Positions 18,531-27,422 of a DNA stretch of 64,000 nucleotides are shown piece by piece. Under the pieces are notes generated by a model. The model saw only the letters and a program-made list of their open reading frames with translations, was not told the DNA's origin and ran no database searches. The translations under genes and the position numbers were made by a program. The stretch lies in the NCBI GenBank assembly GCA_947647735.1, contig CANSLJ010000006.1, positions 62,001 to 126,000 on the forward strand, given 5' to 3'. Every line of letters begins with the position of its first letter. Positions within the stretch are counted from its first letter, which is position 1. This stretch comes from an uncultured bacterium. Lineage in GTDB: Bacteria > Bacillota > Clostridia > Lachnospirales > Lachnospiraceae.

Positions 18531-19652
18531 ATGAAGAAAAAAGTTATGAGTGTGCTTCTGAGCACAGTAATGACAGCAGCTCTTCTGGCAGGATGCGGTG
18601 GCGCTGCAGAGGAGACAGCAGCTCCTGAAGCAACAGAGGAGGCGGCTCCGGCTGAGGAGGAAGCACCTGCGGCTGAAGCAGAGGAAGAAGCGCCTGCATC
18701 GGAAGGCGGAAACGGCGGGACATATGCTATTATCGTTAAGTCCGCAGGCAATCCCTATAATGAGAAAGAAGCGGAAGGCTTTGTACAGGCGATTGAGGAG
18801 ATCGGTGGAACTGCTATCGTTCAGCAGCCTGAAACAGCAACAGCCGATGCACAGATTTCAGTTATCCAGTCACTGATCTCTCAGGGCGTTGACAGTATTG
18901 CAATAGCAGGAAACGATATGAACGCATTACAGGCTGCGTTGGAAGAGGCAGCGGCAGCAGGTATTAAAGTCTGCTCCATCGATTCCAGCGTAAATCCGGA
19001 AAGCCGTCTGACACATGTAAATCAGGCAGGTACGATTGAAATCGGACAGTGTCTGATGGATGCGGTTTATGATATCACAGGCGGGGAAGGACAGTGGGCG
19101 ATCCTCTCTGCGACTTCTCAGGCAACAAACCAGAATTCCTGGATCGAAGCGATGAAGACGATCATGGACGGGGATGAGAAGTACTCTAAACTGGAACTTG
19201 TGGAAGTGGCATACGGCGATGATGAGCCTCAGAAATCCACAGACCAGACACAGGCACTGCTTGCAAACTATCCCGATCTGAAAGTGATCTGTGCTCCGAC
19301 TACAGTTGGTATTGCTGCTGCGGCGAAGGTATTACAGGATCAGGGCTCTTCCGTTAAACTGACAGGTTTGGGCCTTCCGTCCGAAATGGCTGAGTACATA
19401 GGGGATGACGATGCACATTCCTGTCCTTATATGTTCCTGTGGAATCCTATTGACATCGGACGTCTGGGCGCGTATACATCTGTGGCACTGGCAAACGGTG
19501 ATATCACAGGAGCAGCAGGAGATACCTATACTGCAGGCGATCTGGGAGATTATACGATCGTGGAAGCAGGCGATGGCGGTACGGAAGTGATCCTGGGACC
19601 TCCATACAGATTCGATCCTTCCAATATTGAAGAATGGAAGACCGTATATTAA
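18531..19652 (+). CDS. Sugar ABC-type substrate-binding lipoprotein (RhaS/AI-2-binding-like), without transporter partners
   Basis: 373 residues. Signal peptide with lipobox LLAGCGG (Cys22), a low-complexity Ala/Glu/Pro linker to about residue 60, then a periplasmic-binding-protein type 1 domain beginning TYAIIVKSAGNPYNEKEAEG. SQGVDSIAIAGND and CSIDSSVNPESR are typical of pentose, rhamnose and AI-2 binders. It should capture a sugar outside the membrane. No ATPase or permease gene lies nearby, so it either works with a transporter elsewhere or acts as a sensor. GGAGG precedes the ATG. The AraC regulator is convergent with it. Confidence 0.85.
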   Translation: MKKKVMSVLLSTVMTAALLAGCGGAAEETAAPEATEEAAPAEEEAPAAEAEEEAPASEGGNGGTYAIIVKSAGNPYNEKEAEGFVQAIEEIGGTAIVQQPETATADAQISVIQSLISQGVDSIAIAGNDMNALQAALEEAAAAGIKVCSIDSSVNPESRLTHVNQAGTIEIGQCLMDAVYDITGGEGQWAILSATSQATNQNSWIEAMKTIMDGDEKYSKLELVEVAYGDDEPQKSTDQTQALLANYPDLKVICAPTTVGIAAAAKVLQDQGSSVKLTGLGLPSEMAEYIGDDDAHSCPYMFLWNPIDIGRLGAYTSVALANGDITGAAGDTYTAGDLGDYTIVEAGDGGTEVILGPPYRFDPSNIEEWKTVY

Positions 19653-19734
19653 GAAAAATCCCTTAAATATTTGTTATAGTTTCGGAATGCCCGGCTTGTG
19701 CAGGAATGTACAAACCGGGTATTTCCAAAAGGGG

Positions 19735-20607
19735 TTACTGAACATGCCACTGCTTCCGCCATGCCAGAGGCGTCAGGTTCTCTCTGGTTTTGAAAAGATG
19801 GATAAAGTGGCTGACATTGGGTATCCCGCAGGAGAAAGCGATATCATTGACAGATGCGTTGGTATATTTGAGCTGCTCCTTCGCATAGGTGATGCGGGTG
19901 TTGATCAGATAATCCTGCAGAGTAATGCCGACATAGTGTTTGAATTCCCGGGAAAGGTAATATTTGCTGACATGCTGGGTGTCAGCCAGAAAGGAAAGGG
20001 AAAGTTCCTCCTGAAAATGCGTGTCAATATACTTCATACAGCCGCTTATGTAGTCCGGCAGTACGGAGTTGTCGTATAATCCGGTGGAGTGGAGCAGTAA
20101 GAGTTCCGTCAGCAGTCCGAGGATGAGATGGGAAGTCAGAAGCTCGCGTGAAACCAGTTTTTTCTGGTTGATACGGATGATCTGCCAGAGCATTTCTTCA
20201 AAAGGGGCTTTGTTCTGGATATCCAGAATGCCAAAACCGTTTCGTTCAAATTCCTGATAGTAGCCGATGGAGGAAGAACCGTAAAAATGCACCCAGAGAA
20301 ATTCCCAGCTTTCCGCAGGGGGCGTTGCGTAATCGTGATGGTTCATACAGTTGATAAAGAAGCACTGGCCTTCTGAGAGTGTATATTCGCTGCCGCCATA
20401 ATGAAGCAGTCCCTTTCCGGAAAGGGTGTAAACAATAAGAAAAGAAGGCAGGCCGGCACGCTCCGTAAAATAGGGCGGCCTGGTTTTGAACCAGCCGGCT
20501 TCCTGCATATAAAAAAAGGTGGATTTTGCCTTTGGACTGGGAGTATTGATAAAACGTATGGAATCCTCTGACCAGTCAAAAGATGCGCGTTCCAGAAATT
20601 TTGCCAT
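19735..20607 (-). CDS. AraC-family transcriptional regulator
   Basis: 290 residues: an N-terminal cupin-like ligand domain (about 30-150) and a C-terminal double helix-turn-helix (about 190-285). The latter includes ELSLSFLADTQHVSKYYLSR and the second helix region DIAFSCGIPNVSHFIHLFK. It is divergent from the isomerase and convergent with the binding lipoprotein, so it probably controls both in response to a deoxysugar. The shared motif GCAATAANCTGTTATTTT in front of both targets is the likely binding site. GGAGG lies 5 nt before the ATG. Confidence 0.87.
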   Translation of the reverse strand: MAKFLERASFDWSEDSIRFINTPSPKAKSTFFYMQEAGWFKTRPPYFTERAGLPSFLIVYTLSGKGLLHYGGSEYTLSEGQCFFINCMNHHDYATPPAESWEFLWVHFYGSSSIGYYQEFERNGFGILDIQNKAPFEEMLWQIIRINQKKLVSRELLTSHLILGLLTELLLLHSTGLYDNSVLPDYISGCMKYIDTHFQEELSLSFLADTQHVSKYYLSREFKHYVGITLQDYLINTRITYAKEQLKYTNASVNDIAFSCGIPNVSHFIHLFKTRENLTPLAWRKQWHVQ

Positions 20608-20660
20608 AACAGCCTCCGATCATGTATGAAATGTGCGTTTTGCGAAAGAAAATTACAGGT

Positions 20661-20678
20661 GCAATAATCTGTTATTTT
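20661..20678 (+). promoter_or_regulatory. Shared operator motif, copy B
   Basis: GCAATAA-T-CTGTTATTTT, 17 of 18 positions identical to 18424-18441. It lies in the divergent region between the AraC-type gene (start 20607) and the isomerase gene (start 20777), directly before a TATAAT at 20679-20684. Confidence 0.6.
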
Positions 20679-20776
20679 TATAATGATTATAGAAGATGCG
20701 TCAGGAGACAGTCAAGAATAAATATATGCGTTGAAAAAGATGAGAATAAGACAGTAAAAGAAGGGGTAAACCGGAA

Positions 20777-22276
20777 ATGAAATTAAAAGAGACAAAAAAA
20801 GCAAAAATAGGAATTTATACGATGGGTTTAAAAGCATATTGGTCACAGTTTGCAGGACTGCATGACAGAATGCTTGAATACGGTAAATTTATCGCAGACA
20901 GAATAGAGAAGATGGAAGTAGAAGTATTTTTCTATGGTCTTGTGGACTGTGAGGAAGAAGGAAGAAAATGCGGAGAATTTTTTAACAGTAAGGGAGTGGA
21001 TCTGATTTTTGCCCATGCAGGTACTTATGTGACGAGTGCCTCTGTCCTTCCAGTACATCAGATATGTAATGCTCCTGCTGTGATATTGAATCTGCAGCCC
21101 ACTGCACAGATCAATTATCTGAAAACATCCACAGGAGAATGGCTTGCTCATTGCGGCGCATGCCCTGTGCCGGAACTTTCCAATGCATTTAACAGAGCAG
21201 GGATCGCGTATCGTTGTATCAATGGCCTGCTGGGGCTTGACTATACACCGGAGATTTCCGTGACAGACGAAAATACGGCAGAGAGGCCGGAGGCGAAGAA
21301 AGCATGGAAGGAAATAGGAGAGTGGGTACAGGCGGCATCTGTAAAAGCGGCTCTTAAGTACTGCAGGTTCGGATTTCTGGGAAACAATTACAGTGGTATG
21401 CTGGATCTTTATTCTGATTATACCATGCTGCAGGCGCAGACAGGTGTTCATATAGAAGTGCTGGAAATGTGCGATCTGAACAGGATGCTGGAAACTGTGA
21501 CGGAAGAAGAAGCGGAAGAGAAAAAGAAGGAAATAGAAGAATTTTTTGTTATCAGTGATGATGTTTCCGCAGATCCACTGGCGAAAAAGCCTACGCCTGA
21601 ACAGCTTGACTGGTCAGCCAGAGTAGCAGCTGCACAGGAAAAGATGGTAAAGGAATTTGACCTGGATGCGCTGGCTTATTATTATCATGGCGCGCCGGAC
21701 GGGGCATATGAAAAACTGCAGTCCGGTTTTATCGTAGGACATTCTCTGTTGACAGCAAAAGGAATTCCCTGTGCGGGCGAAGGGGACCTGAAGACGGCGC
21801 TGGCAATGAAAATCTGTGATATTGTGGGGACCGGCGGTTCTTTCTGTGAGATCGTTGCAACGGACTATGTGGAGGGGACGATCCTGCTGGGACATGACGG
21901 ACCGTTCCATCTTGCCATCGCGCAGGGTAAACCGCTTCTCAGGGGACTGGGAGTATATCACGGAAAACAGGGAACAGGAGTTTCCGTGGAGGCAAAGGTG
22001 CGTACCGGAGCCATCACAAATCTGGCATGTACACAGACGATAGACGGAAAACTGAAATTTATCATTACCGAAGCGGAAGCGACGGATGCTCAGATCATGA
22101 CGATCGGCAATACGCAGACACACGTAAAATTCAAGAAAGATCCGGACTCCTACATGGACGAATGGTTTGCGGAAGCGCCGACACATCATTTCGCGATGAG
22201 TGTGGGACATAACGGAAAACTGTTTGAAAAGATATTTGATCTGCTGGATATTCCGTGTGTAAGTTTGAATAAATAG
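20777..22276 (+). CDS. L-fucose/L-arabinose isomerase-family protein
   Basis: 499 residues, related to the fucose/arabinose isomerase superfamily (COG2407 type). The N-terminal segment (KIGIYTMGLKAYWSQFAGL) and middle region with GVDLIFAHAGTYVTSAS and LNLQPTAQINYL fit the aldose isomerase fold. The C-terminal half has CAGEGDLKTALAMKICD and HHFAMSVGHNGKLFEKI. It should convert an aldose such as L-fucose, L-arabinose or a related sugar to the ketose; the exact substrate is not determinable here. Probably activated by the divergent AraC protein. A terminator follows. Confidence 0.82.
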   Translation: MKLKETKKAKIGIYTMGLKAYWSQFAGLHDRMLEYGKFIADRIEKMEVEVFFYGLVDCEEEGRKCGEFFNSKGVDLIFAHAGTYVTSASVLPVHQICNAPAVILNLQPTAQINYLKTSTGEWLAHCGACPVPELSNAFNRAGIAYRCINGLLGLDYTPEISVTDENTAERPEAKKAWKEIGEWVQAASVKAALKYCRFGFLGNNYSGMLDLYSDYTMLQAQTGVHIEVLEMCDLNRMLETVTEEEAEEKKKEIEEFFVISDDVSADPLAKKPTPEQLDWSARVAAAQEKMVKEFDLDALAYYYHGAPDGAYEKLQSGFIVGHSLLTAKGIPCAGEGDLKTALAMKICDIVGTGGSFCEIVATDYVEGTILLGHDGPFHLAIAQGKPLLRGLGVYHGKQGTGVSVEAKVRTGAITNLACTQTIDGKLKFIITEAEATDAQIMTIGNTQTHVKFKKDPDSYMDEWFAEAPTHHFAMSVGHNGKLFEKIFDLLDIPCVSLNK

Positions 22277-22303
22277 CAGGAAAATAAACGAAGTATATTT
22301 GAG

Positions 22304-22347
22304 GCTCTATGTGTTTGAGGAATCATTCACATAGAGCTTTGTTGTTT
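22304..22347 (+). terminator. Intrinsic terminator after the isomerase gene
   Basis: GCTCTATGTG at 22304-22313 pairs perfectly with CACATAGAGC at 22328-22337, followed by TTTGTTGTTTT. Confidence 0.83.
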
Positions 22348-22485
22348 TATCTCCCTGTCCTTTTTGGGCAGGGTAAAAGAACAATAAAACAATTTTTTGT
22401 TGAAACAATGTACTATATGATAGTAAACTATATCTATGGAATAATGTAACAAGGCAGAAATTTATCAGAAGGGACAGAAAAACCA

Positions 22486-23802
22486 ATGCTCTATATCAAA
22501 AACGGCTTATGTATCGATCCGAAAACAGGAATGCGGAAAATTTGTGATATTTTGACGGAGGGGGATCGGATTCTGAAAATGGGAGTAAATCTGGAAGAGA
22601 CGGAGGAGTTTGGAAAACTTCCGCGGCATGAGATCCAGACCATTGATGCGGAAGGCTATATTGTGGCGCCGGGGCTGGTGGATGTGCATGTGCATTTCAG
22701 AGATCCGGGATTTACAAAAAAGGAGGATATCCTGACGGGTGCGGCATCAGCAGCGGCAGGCGGTTTTACCAGCGTTGTGATGATGGCGAATACGAAGCCC
22801 GCGGCGGATAATGCGGATACGATACACTATATGCTGGAAAAAGGCAAGGATACGCTGATCCGCGTATATGCCTGCGGTGCGGTGACAAGGAATCTGGAAG
22901 GGAAAGAACTGACGGATATGGAAACCCTGAGAGAAGCGGGGGCGATAGGCTTTACGGATGACGGAAAACCGCTGATGGATGAGAGCCTTGTGATACAGGC
23001 GATGGAAAAGTGTAAGAAGCTGGGAGTGCCCGTCAGCTTTCACGAGGAAGATCCTGCCTTTATTCAGGAGAGCGGTGTAAATGCCGGAGAAACTGCAAAG
23101 GCAATGGGGCTTTCGGGGGCGGACCGTCAGGCGGAGATCAGCCTGATAGAGCGGGATATCAAACTGGCGCTTCAGACCGGGGCCTGCGTCAATATCCAGC
23201 ATATCAGCACAAAGGAAGGTGTGGAGCTGGTGCGCAGGGCGAAGGCGGAAGGGGCGGATATTCATGCGGAGGCAACGCCCCATCACTTTACGCTGACGGA
23301 AAAGGCGGTGGAAAAATACGGCACACTGGCAAAAATGAATCCGCCCTTGCGGACCGAGGAGGACAGGGCGGCGATCATAGAGGGGCTGCAGGATGGAACC
23401 ATCGATCTGATCGCAACAGATCATGCGCCCCATACGAAGGAGGAGAAGGCAAAGCCTTTTACTGAGGCACCCAGCGGCATTATCGGGCTGGAGACGGCGC
23501 TGGCGCTGGGGATAACGGAACTGGTGGAGAAGAAGAAGCTGACGATGGAGGAGCTGCTCTCAAAGATGGCATGGAATCCGGCAAGGCTTTACGGGATCGA
23601 TGCGGGATATCTGGCGGAGGGCGGACCGGCGGACATGGTGATCTTCGATGCGGATTGTAACCAGACGTTCTGGAAATTTTTGTCGAAGGCATCCAACACC
23701 CCCTTTGCGGGAAGGACCTGCAGATCGGAGATCGAGTATACGATATGTGCCGGAAGGGTTGCCTATATTAAAAATATGAGTATGTCGGCATTGGATGATT
23801 GA
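22486..23802 (+). CDS. pyrC: Dihydroorotase
   Basis: 438 residues, class I dihydroorotase closing carbamoyl aspartate to dihydroorotate in pyrimidine synthesis. Zinc ligands H68 and H70 lie in DVHVHFRDPGF. SFHEEDPAF, NIQHISTKEG and IATDHAPHTKEEK supply the remaining expected histidines and catalytic aspartate. It is first of a three-gene pyrimidine run, pyrC-pyrK-pyrD. The leader (22348-22485) has a possible TTGAAA/TAAACT promoter but no PyrR-type antiterminator that I can recognise. Confidence 0.95.
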   Translation: MLYIKNGLCIDPKTGMRKICDILTEGDRILKMGVNLEETEEFGKLPRHEIQTIDAEGYIVAPGLVDVHVHFRDPGFTKKEDILTGAASAAAGGFTSVVMMANTKPAADNADTIHYMLEKGKDTLIRVYACGAVTRNLEGKELTDMETLREAGAIGFTDDGKPLMDESLVIQAMEKCKKLGVPVSFHEEDPAFIQESGVNAGETAKAMGLSGADRQAEISLIERDIKLALQTGACVNIQHISTKEGVELVRRAKAEGADIHAEATPHHFTLTEKAVEKYGTLAKMNPPLRTEEDRAAIIEGLQDGTIDLIATDHAPHTKEEKAKPFTEAPSGIIGLETALALGITELVEKKKLTMEELLSKMAWNPARLYGIDAGYLAEGGPADMVIFDADCNQTFWKFLSKASNTPFAGRTCRSEIEYTICAGRVAYIKNMSMSALDD

Positions 23803-23839
23803 AAAGCGTGAAAATAAAACAATGAGGAGAAAATAACGA

Positions 23840-24625
23840 ATGTTGTCGAAAAAAAAGGAAAAAGTCCAGGTGTTATCGACCGGGAAACTGGCGGAAGGCA
23901 TTTATGAAATGTGGTTGAAGACTGATATGGCGAAGGAACCATGCGCCGGAAAATTTATTGCCGTTTATCCCAAAAACAGAGCGACCCTTCTGCCGAGGCC
24001 GATCAGCATCTGTGAAAGGGACAAAGAGAGAGAGGCACTGCGTATCGTATACCGTGTGGCGGGAGAGGGGACGAAGGAGTTCTCCTCCTATAAAGAAGGA
24101 GATACGGCAGAAATATTAGGTGTGCTCGGAAACGGCTATCCTGTGGAGGAAATGGCGGGAAAAAGGGTGCTGTTGATGGGCGGGGGAATTGGAATACCTC
24201 CGCTTCTGGAGCTGGCAAAGGAACTGCGGGAGAATCAGTGTAAAGTCCAGAGCGTTCTCGGCTATCGGGATGCACAGCTTTTTTTGAGGCAGGATCTGGA
24301 AAAATACGGGGAGGTCTATATTGCCACGGAAGACGGCAGTGCGGGAACGAAAGGAAATGTACTGGATGCGGTACGGGCAAATCGATTGAGGGCTGATGCA
24401 GTCTGTGCCTGCGGGCCTATGCCGATGCTCCGTGCGATCAAGGGATATGCCGATGAGGAGAAGATTCCGGCATGGATCTCTCTGGAGGAAAGAATGGCAT
24501 GCGGCGTTGGGGCGTGCCTCGGGTGTGTCTGTAAGACAGTAAAGGAAGACGCTCATTCCCACGTGCATAATGCGAGGATCTGCACGGACGGTCCTGTATT
24601 TTCGGCGGGGGATGTGGACATCTGA
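23840..24625 (+). CDS. pyrK: Dihydroorotate dehydrogenase B, electron-transfer subunit
   Basis: 261 residues. FAD- and [2Fe-2S]-containing subunit passing electrons between the PyrD catalytic subunit and NAD. The FAD region RPISICERD, the nucleotide-binding LLMGGGIGIPPLLELA and the C-terminal cysteine cluster in ACGVGACLGCVCKT are all visible, with a last cysteine in NARICTDGPVF. Its start is 37 bp after pyrC, and pyrD follows after 53 bp, so the three form one operon. Confidence 0.94.
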   Translation: MLSKKKEKVQVLSTGKLAEGIYEMWLKTDMAKEPCAGKFIAVYPKNRATLLPRPISICERDKEREALRIVYRVAGEGTKEFSSYKEGDTAEILGVLGNGYPVEEMAGKRVLLMGGGIGIPPLLELAKELRENQCKVQSVLGYRDAQLFLRQDLEKYGEVYIATEDGSAGTKGNVLDAVRANRLRADAVCACGPMPMLRAIKGYADEEKIPAWISLEERMACGVGACLGCVCKTVKEDAHSHVHNARICTDGPVFSAGDVDI

Positions 24626-24678
24626 TCAAATAAAGGGTACTTTGAAGATATGAGAGAAGAGTAAAAAAAGGAGAAAAA

Positions 24679-25587
24679 ATGAATACGGAAGTTAAAATAG
24701 CAGGTGTTACCTTTAAAAATCCCGTCATGACAGCATCCGGCACGTTTGGCTCGGGAATGGAATACAGCGAGTTTGTGGATTTGAATAAGCTGGGCGCGGT
24801 GGTCACAAAAGGGGTGGCAAACATCCCCTGGCCCGGAAATCCTACACCCAGAGTGGCGGAAACCTACGGAGGCATGCTGAACGCTATCGGGCTGCAGAAT
24901 CCGGGCATTGATGTATTTTTGGAACGGGATATTCCTTTTTTACAGCAGTTTGATACAAAGATCATCGTCAATGTCTGTGGAAAGACGGTGGAAGATTATC
25001 TGGAAGTGGTGGAACGGTGCGCTGATGAAAAGATAGATATGCTGGAGATCAATGTATCCTGCCCGAATGTAAAAGAGGGGGCGATCGCCTTCGGACAGAG
25101 GGCGGAGGCGCTCTGCCAGATCACGGAGGCGGTAAAAAGGAAGGCAAAACAGCCGGTGATCATGAAGCTGAGTCCCAATGTGACGGACATTGCGGAGATG
25201 GCAAAGGCGGCGGAGGCGGGGGGAGCCGATTGTATTTCTCTGATCAATACGCTGACCGGTATGAAGATCGATGTGGAGAAAAGGCGGTTTGTGCTTGCCA
25301 ATAAGACCGGCGGTCTTTCCGGGCCGGCGATAAAACCGGTGGCAGTGCGGATGGTCTATCAGGCGGCACATGCGGTGAAGATTCCGGTGATTGGCATGGG
25401 CGGCATTATGACAGCGGCGGATGCGCTGGAGTTTATCCTCGCCGGGGCGTCTGCCGTGGCGGTTGGCGCGGCAAATTTTATCAATCCTTATACCACGGTG
25501 GAGGTTGTTCAGGGGATCGAGGAATATATGCGGCGGCATCAGATAAAGGATATAACAGAACTGATCGGCGCAGTGGAGGATATCTGA
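24679..25587 (+). CDS. pyrD: Dihydroorotate dehydrogenase B (NAD), catalytic subunit
   Basis: 302 residues, FMN-binding TIM barrel oxidising dihydroorotate to orotate. MTASGTFGSGMEYSEF, NAIGLQNPGID, the active-site NVSCPNVKEG with its catalytic cysteine and the FMN phosphate-binding GMGGIMTAADALEF are characteristic of class 1B. It partners PyrK upstream. A hairpin without a T-run (GACGCAGG/CCTGCGTC, 25681-25701) follows in the gap before the next gene. Confidence 0.95.
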   Translation: MNTEVKIAGVTFKNPVMTASGTFGSGMEYSEFVDLNKLGAVVTKGVANIPWPGNPTPRVAETYGGMLNAIGLQNPGIDVFLERDIPFLQQFDTKIIVNVCGKTVEDYLEVVERCADEKIDMLEINVSCPNVKEGAIAFGQRAEALCQITEAVKRKAKQPVIMKLSPNVTDIAEMAKAAEAGGADCISLINTLTGMKIDVEKRRFVLANKTGGLSGPAIKPVAVRMVYQAAHAVKIPVIGMGGIMTAADALEFILAGASAVAVGAANFINPYTTVEVVQGIEEYMRRHQIKDITELIGAVEDI

Positions 25588-25760
25588 ACCGGCTGAAGGA
25601 CGCGTAGGGCCAGGCCGGCGGGAAACAGCGGAAGAGAGGAATAAATAGCGCTCCGGTTTCATAGTTATATAGAAAGACAGGACGCAGGGGCATCCTGCGT
25701 CTCTCAGCAAGGACATATTGTGTCAAAAAAGGCAGATATGCGAAGGGATGGGAGGTTTTT

Positions 25761-27317
25761 GTGGGAACTATGGAGCTGGAGAAAAGAAAAATTTATATGG
25801 ACCGCATGAAATTCAAGGCGGGGACACAGATCGCACTGGAGGATGACAGGAATCTGCAGGATAATAAGCCGGATATTGCCCGTATTCTGGGACAGAAAGG
25901 ATATATCCGGCTGGAGGAATTAAAACCGGCGGCAGATCATGTGACAATGCGCGGCAAATTGTATTATAAGGTGCTCTATCAGTCGGATGAGGAGCAGGAT
26001 ATCTGTTCCGTGGAGGGAAGCATTCCCTTTGAGGAGCAGGTACATATGGATGGTATCGGCACGGAGGAACTGGTGCAGGCGAAGTGGGAGTTGGATGACA
26101 TGACCATCGGTATGATCAATTCCCGCAAACTCAGCATTCAGGCGGTCGCCTGCTTCGAACTTTTTGTGGAGGAGCTTTATGAGGAACAGGTGCCTGTGGG
26201 GCTGCCGGAGCTTCCTGTGGAAACAGGGATCGAATGTCGGAAAAAGACGCTGGATATGTCGGGGATCACAGTGCTGAAAAAGGATATTTTCCGGATACGG
26301 GAGGAGATGGAACTGCCTCAGAGCTGTCCGAATATCGGGAGCCTGATCTGGGAGGATATTGAACTGTCGGCGCTGGAATTTAAAGCGGTGGAGGAAAAGA
26401 TCTTTGTCAAAGGGGAAGTCAGGGCGTTTTTCCTTTACGAGCCTCAGAGCGGAGAGGGCGGCGTTCAGATATTCAGCACAGGGGTACCGGTATCCGGTTC
26501 CGTGGAATGTCAGGGATGTATGGAGGACCTGATCACGGATATCCGTTATCAGATCAGTCAGCAGGATATCGAGATCCAGGAGGATTTCGACGGCGAGAGA
26601 CGGGTCATTTCGCTGGAGATGGTGCTGGATCTGTATATCAAATTATATAAGGAAGAAAAGACGGAGATCCTGGCGGATTGCTACGGCCTGCAGAAAGAGG
26701 TGAGACCGGAACGGCAGGAGATGGAATACAGGACAAAGATGGTGCGGTGCGGAGGAAAATACAGGCTTTCGGAGGAAGTATCCGCAGACGGTGTGCCGGC
26801 GGGCGCAAAGCTTTTGCATTATCAGGCATCCGTTCAGAAGGAAGGGCAGCAGCAGACAGAGGAAGGGATCGAGATCCTGGGGGCTGTGGAAGCGGACTTT
26901 TTACTGCGGGATGAGGGGGACGGAAAGTTTTACCGGCTTCATGCGGGAATTCCGTTTAAGTATCTGCTGGAGACGTCGGGCATCACAGCTGCTGATCTGT
27001 GCAGCCTGAAGATTTCTCTGGAGAATCTGGCTGTGACAGGTGCAGGAGATACCTGGGAGGTCAAGGGCATTCTGAGTTTTGAGATGGCGGGATTCCAGCG
27101 GGCGAAGGAGGAGATGATCAGGGAGATCGAGCTGTGCGAGCCGGATGCGGAGAAATATAAGAAAACGCCGGGGATGGTGGGATATGTGGTGAAATCCGGG
27201 GACAGTCTCTGGGATATCGGGAAGCGTTATATGGTTTCGCTGGAGAGCCTGAAGGAGATGAACCATCTTTCCAGGGATGAGGTGCATGCGGGAGATAAAA
27301 TGTTGATCATACGTTGA
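25761..27317 (+). CDS. SPOCS (DUF3794) and LysM domain protein
   Basis: 518 residues. A repeated N-terminal region of SPOCS/DUF3794 character (begins MDRMKFKAGTQIALEDDR; a second repeat around residues 170-300) is followed by a C-terminal LysM domain (YVVKSGDSLWDIGKRYMVS, about 470-518). This architecture resembles SpoVID/SafA-type spore morphogenesis proteins that bind peptidoglycan, so a spore envelope role is likely but inferred. I chose the GTG at 25761 because GGAGG lies 5 nt upstream; the in-frame ATG at 25770 would be 14 nt away. It is separate from the pyr operon by about 170 bp. Confidence 0.85.
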   Translation: MGTMELEKRKIYMDRMKFKAGTQIALEDDRNLQDNKPDIARILGQKGYIRLEELKPAADHVTMRGKLYYKVLYQSDEEQDICSVEGSIPFEEQVHMDGIGTEELVQAKWELDDMTIGMINSRKLSIQAVACFELFVEELYEEQVPVGLPELPVETGIECRKKTLDMSGITVLKKDIFRIREEMELPQSCPNIGSLIWEDIELSALEFKAVEEKIFVKGEVRAFFLYEPQSGEGGVQIFSTGVPVSGSVECQGCMEDLITDIRYQISQQDIEIQEDFDGERRVISLEMVLDLYIKLYKEEKTEILADCYGLQKEVRPERQEMEYRTKMVRCGGKYRLSEEVSADGVPAGAKLLHYQASVQKEGQQQTEEGIEILGAVEADFLLRDEGDGKFYRLHAGIPFKYLLETSGITAADLCSLKISLENLAVTGAGDTWEVKGILSFEMAGFQRAKEEMIREIELCEPDAEKYKKTPGMVGYVVKSGDSLWDIGKRYMVSLESLKEMNHLSRDEVHAGDKMLIIR

Positions 27318-27422
27318 CTGTAAGGGCGATATTGTATATAATTAAATACAATCTTTGTGGATAATGCGGGGAACGAAAGAGAGAGAAAAATATTTTTTAT
27401 ATATTTTCTGGGGACGAAGGAT

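Noticed and set aside
17842-22436. ATAGTTTACTAT-like palindrome near 17845 and again near 22424
   Set aside because: Short AT-rich self-complementary sequence at two promoters; too little to separate from chance.
22348-22485. PyrR-dependent attenuator before pyrC
   Set aside because: No anti-antiterminator stem with the PyrR consensus and no terminator hairpin directly before pyrC could be seen.
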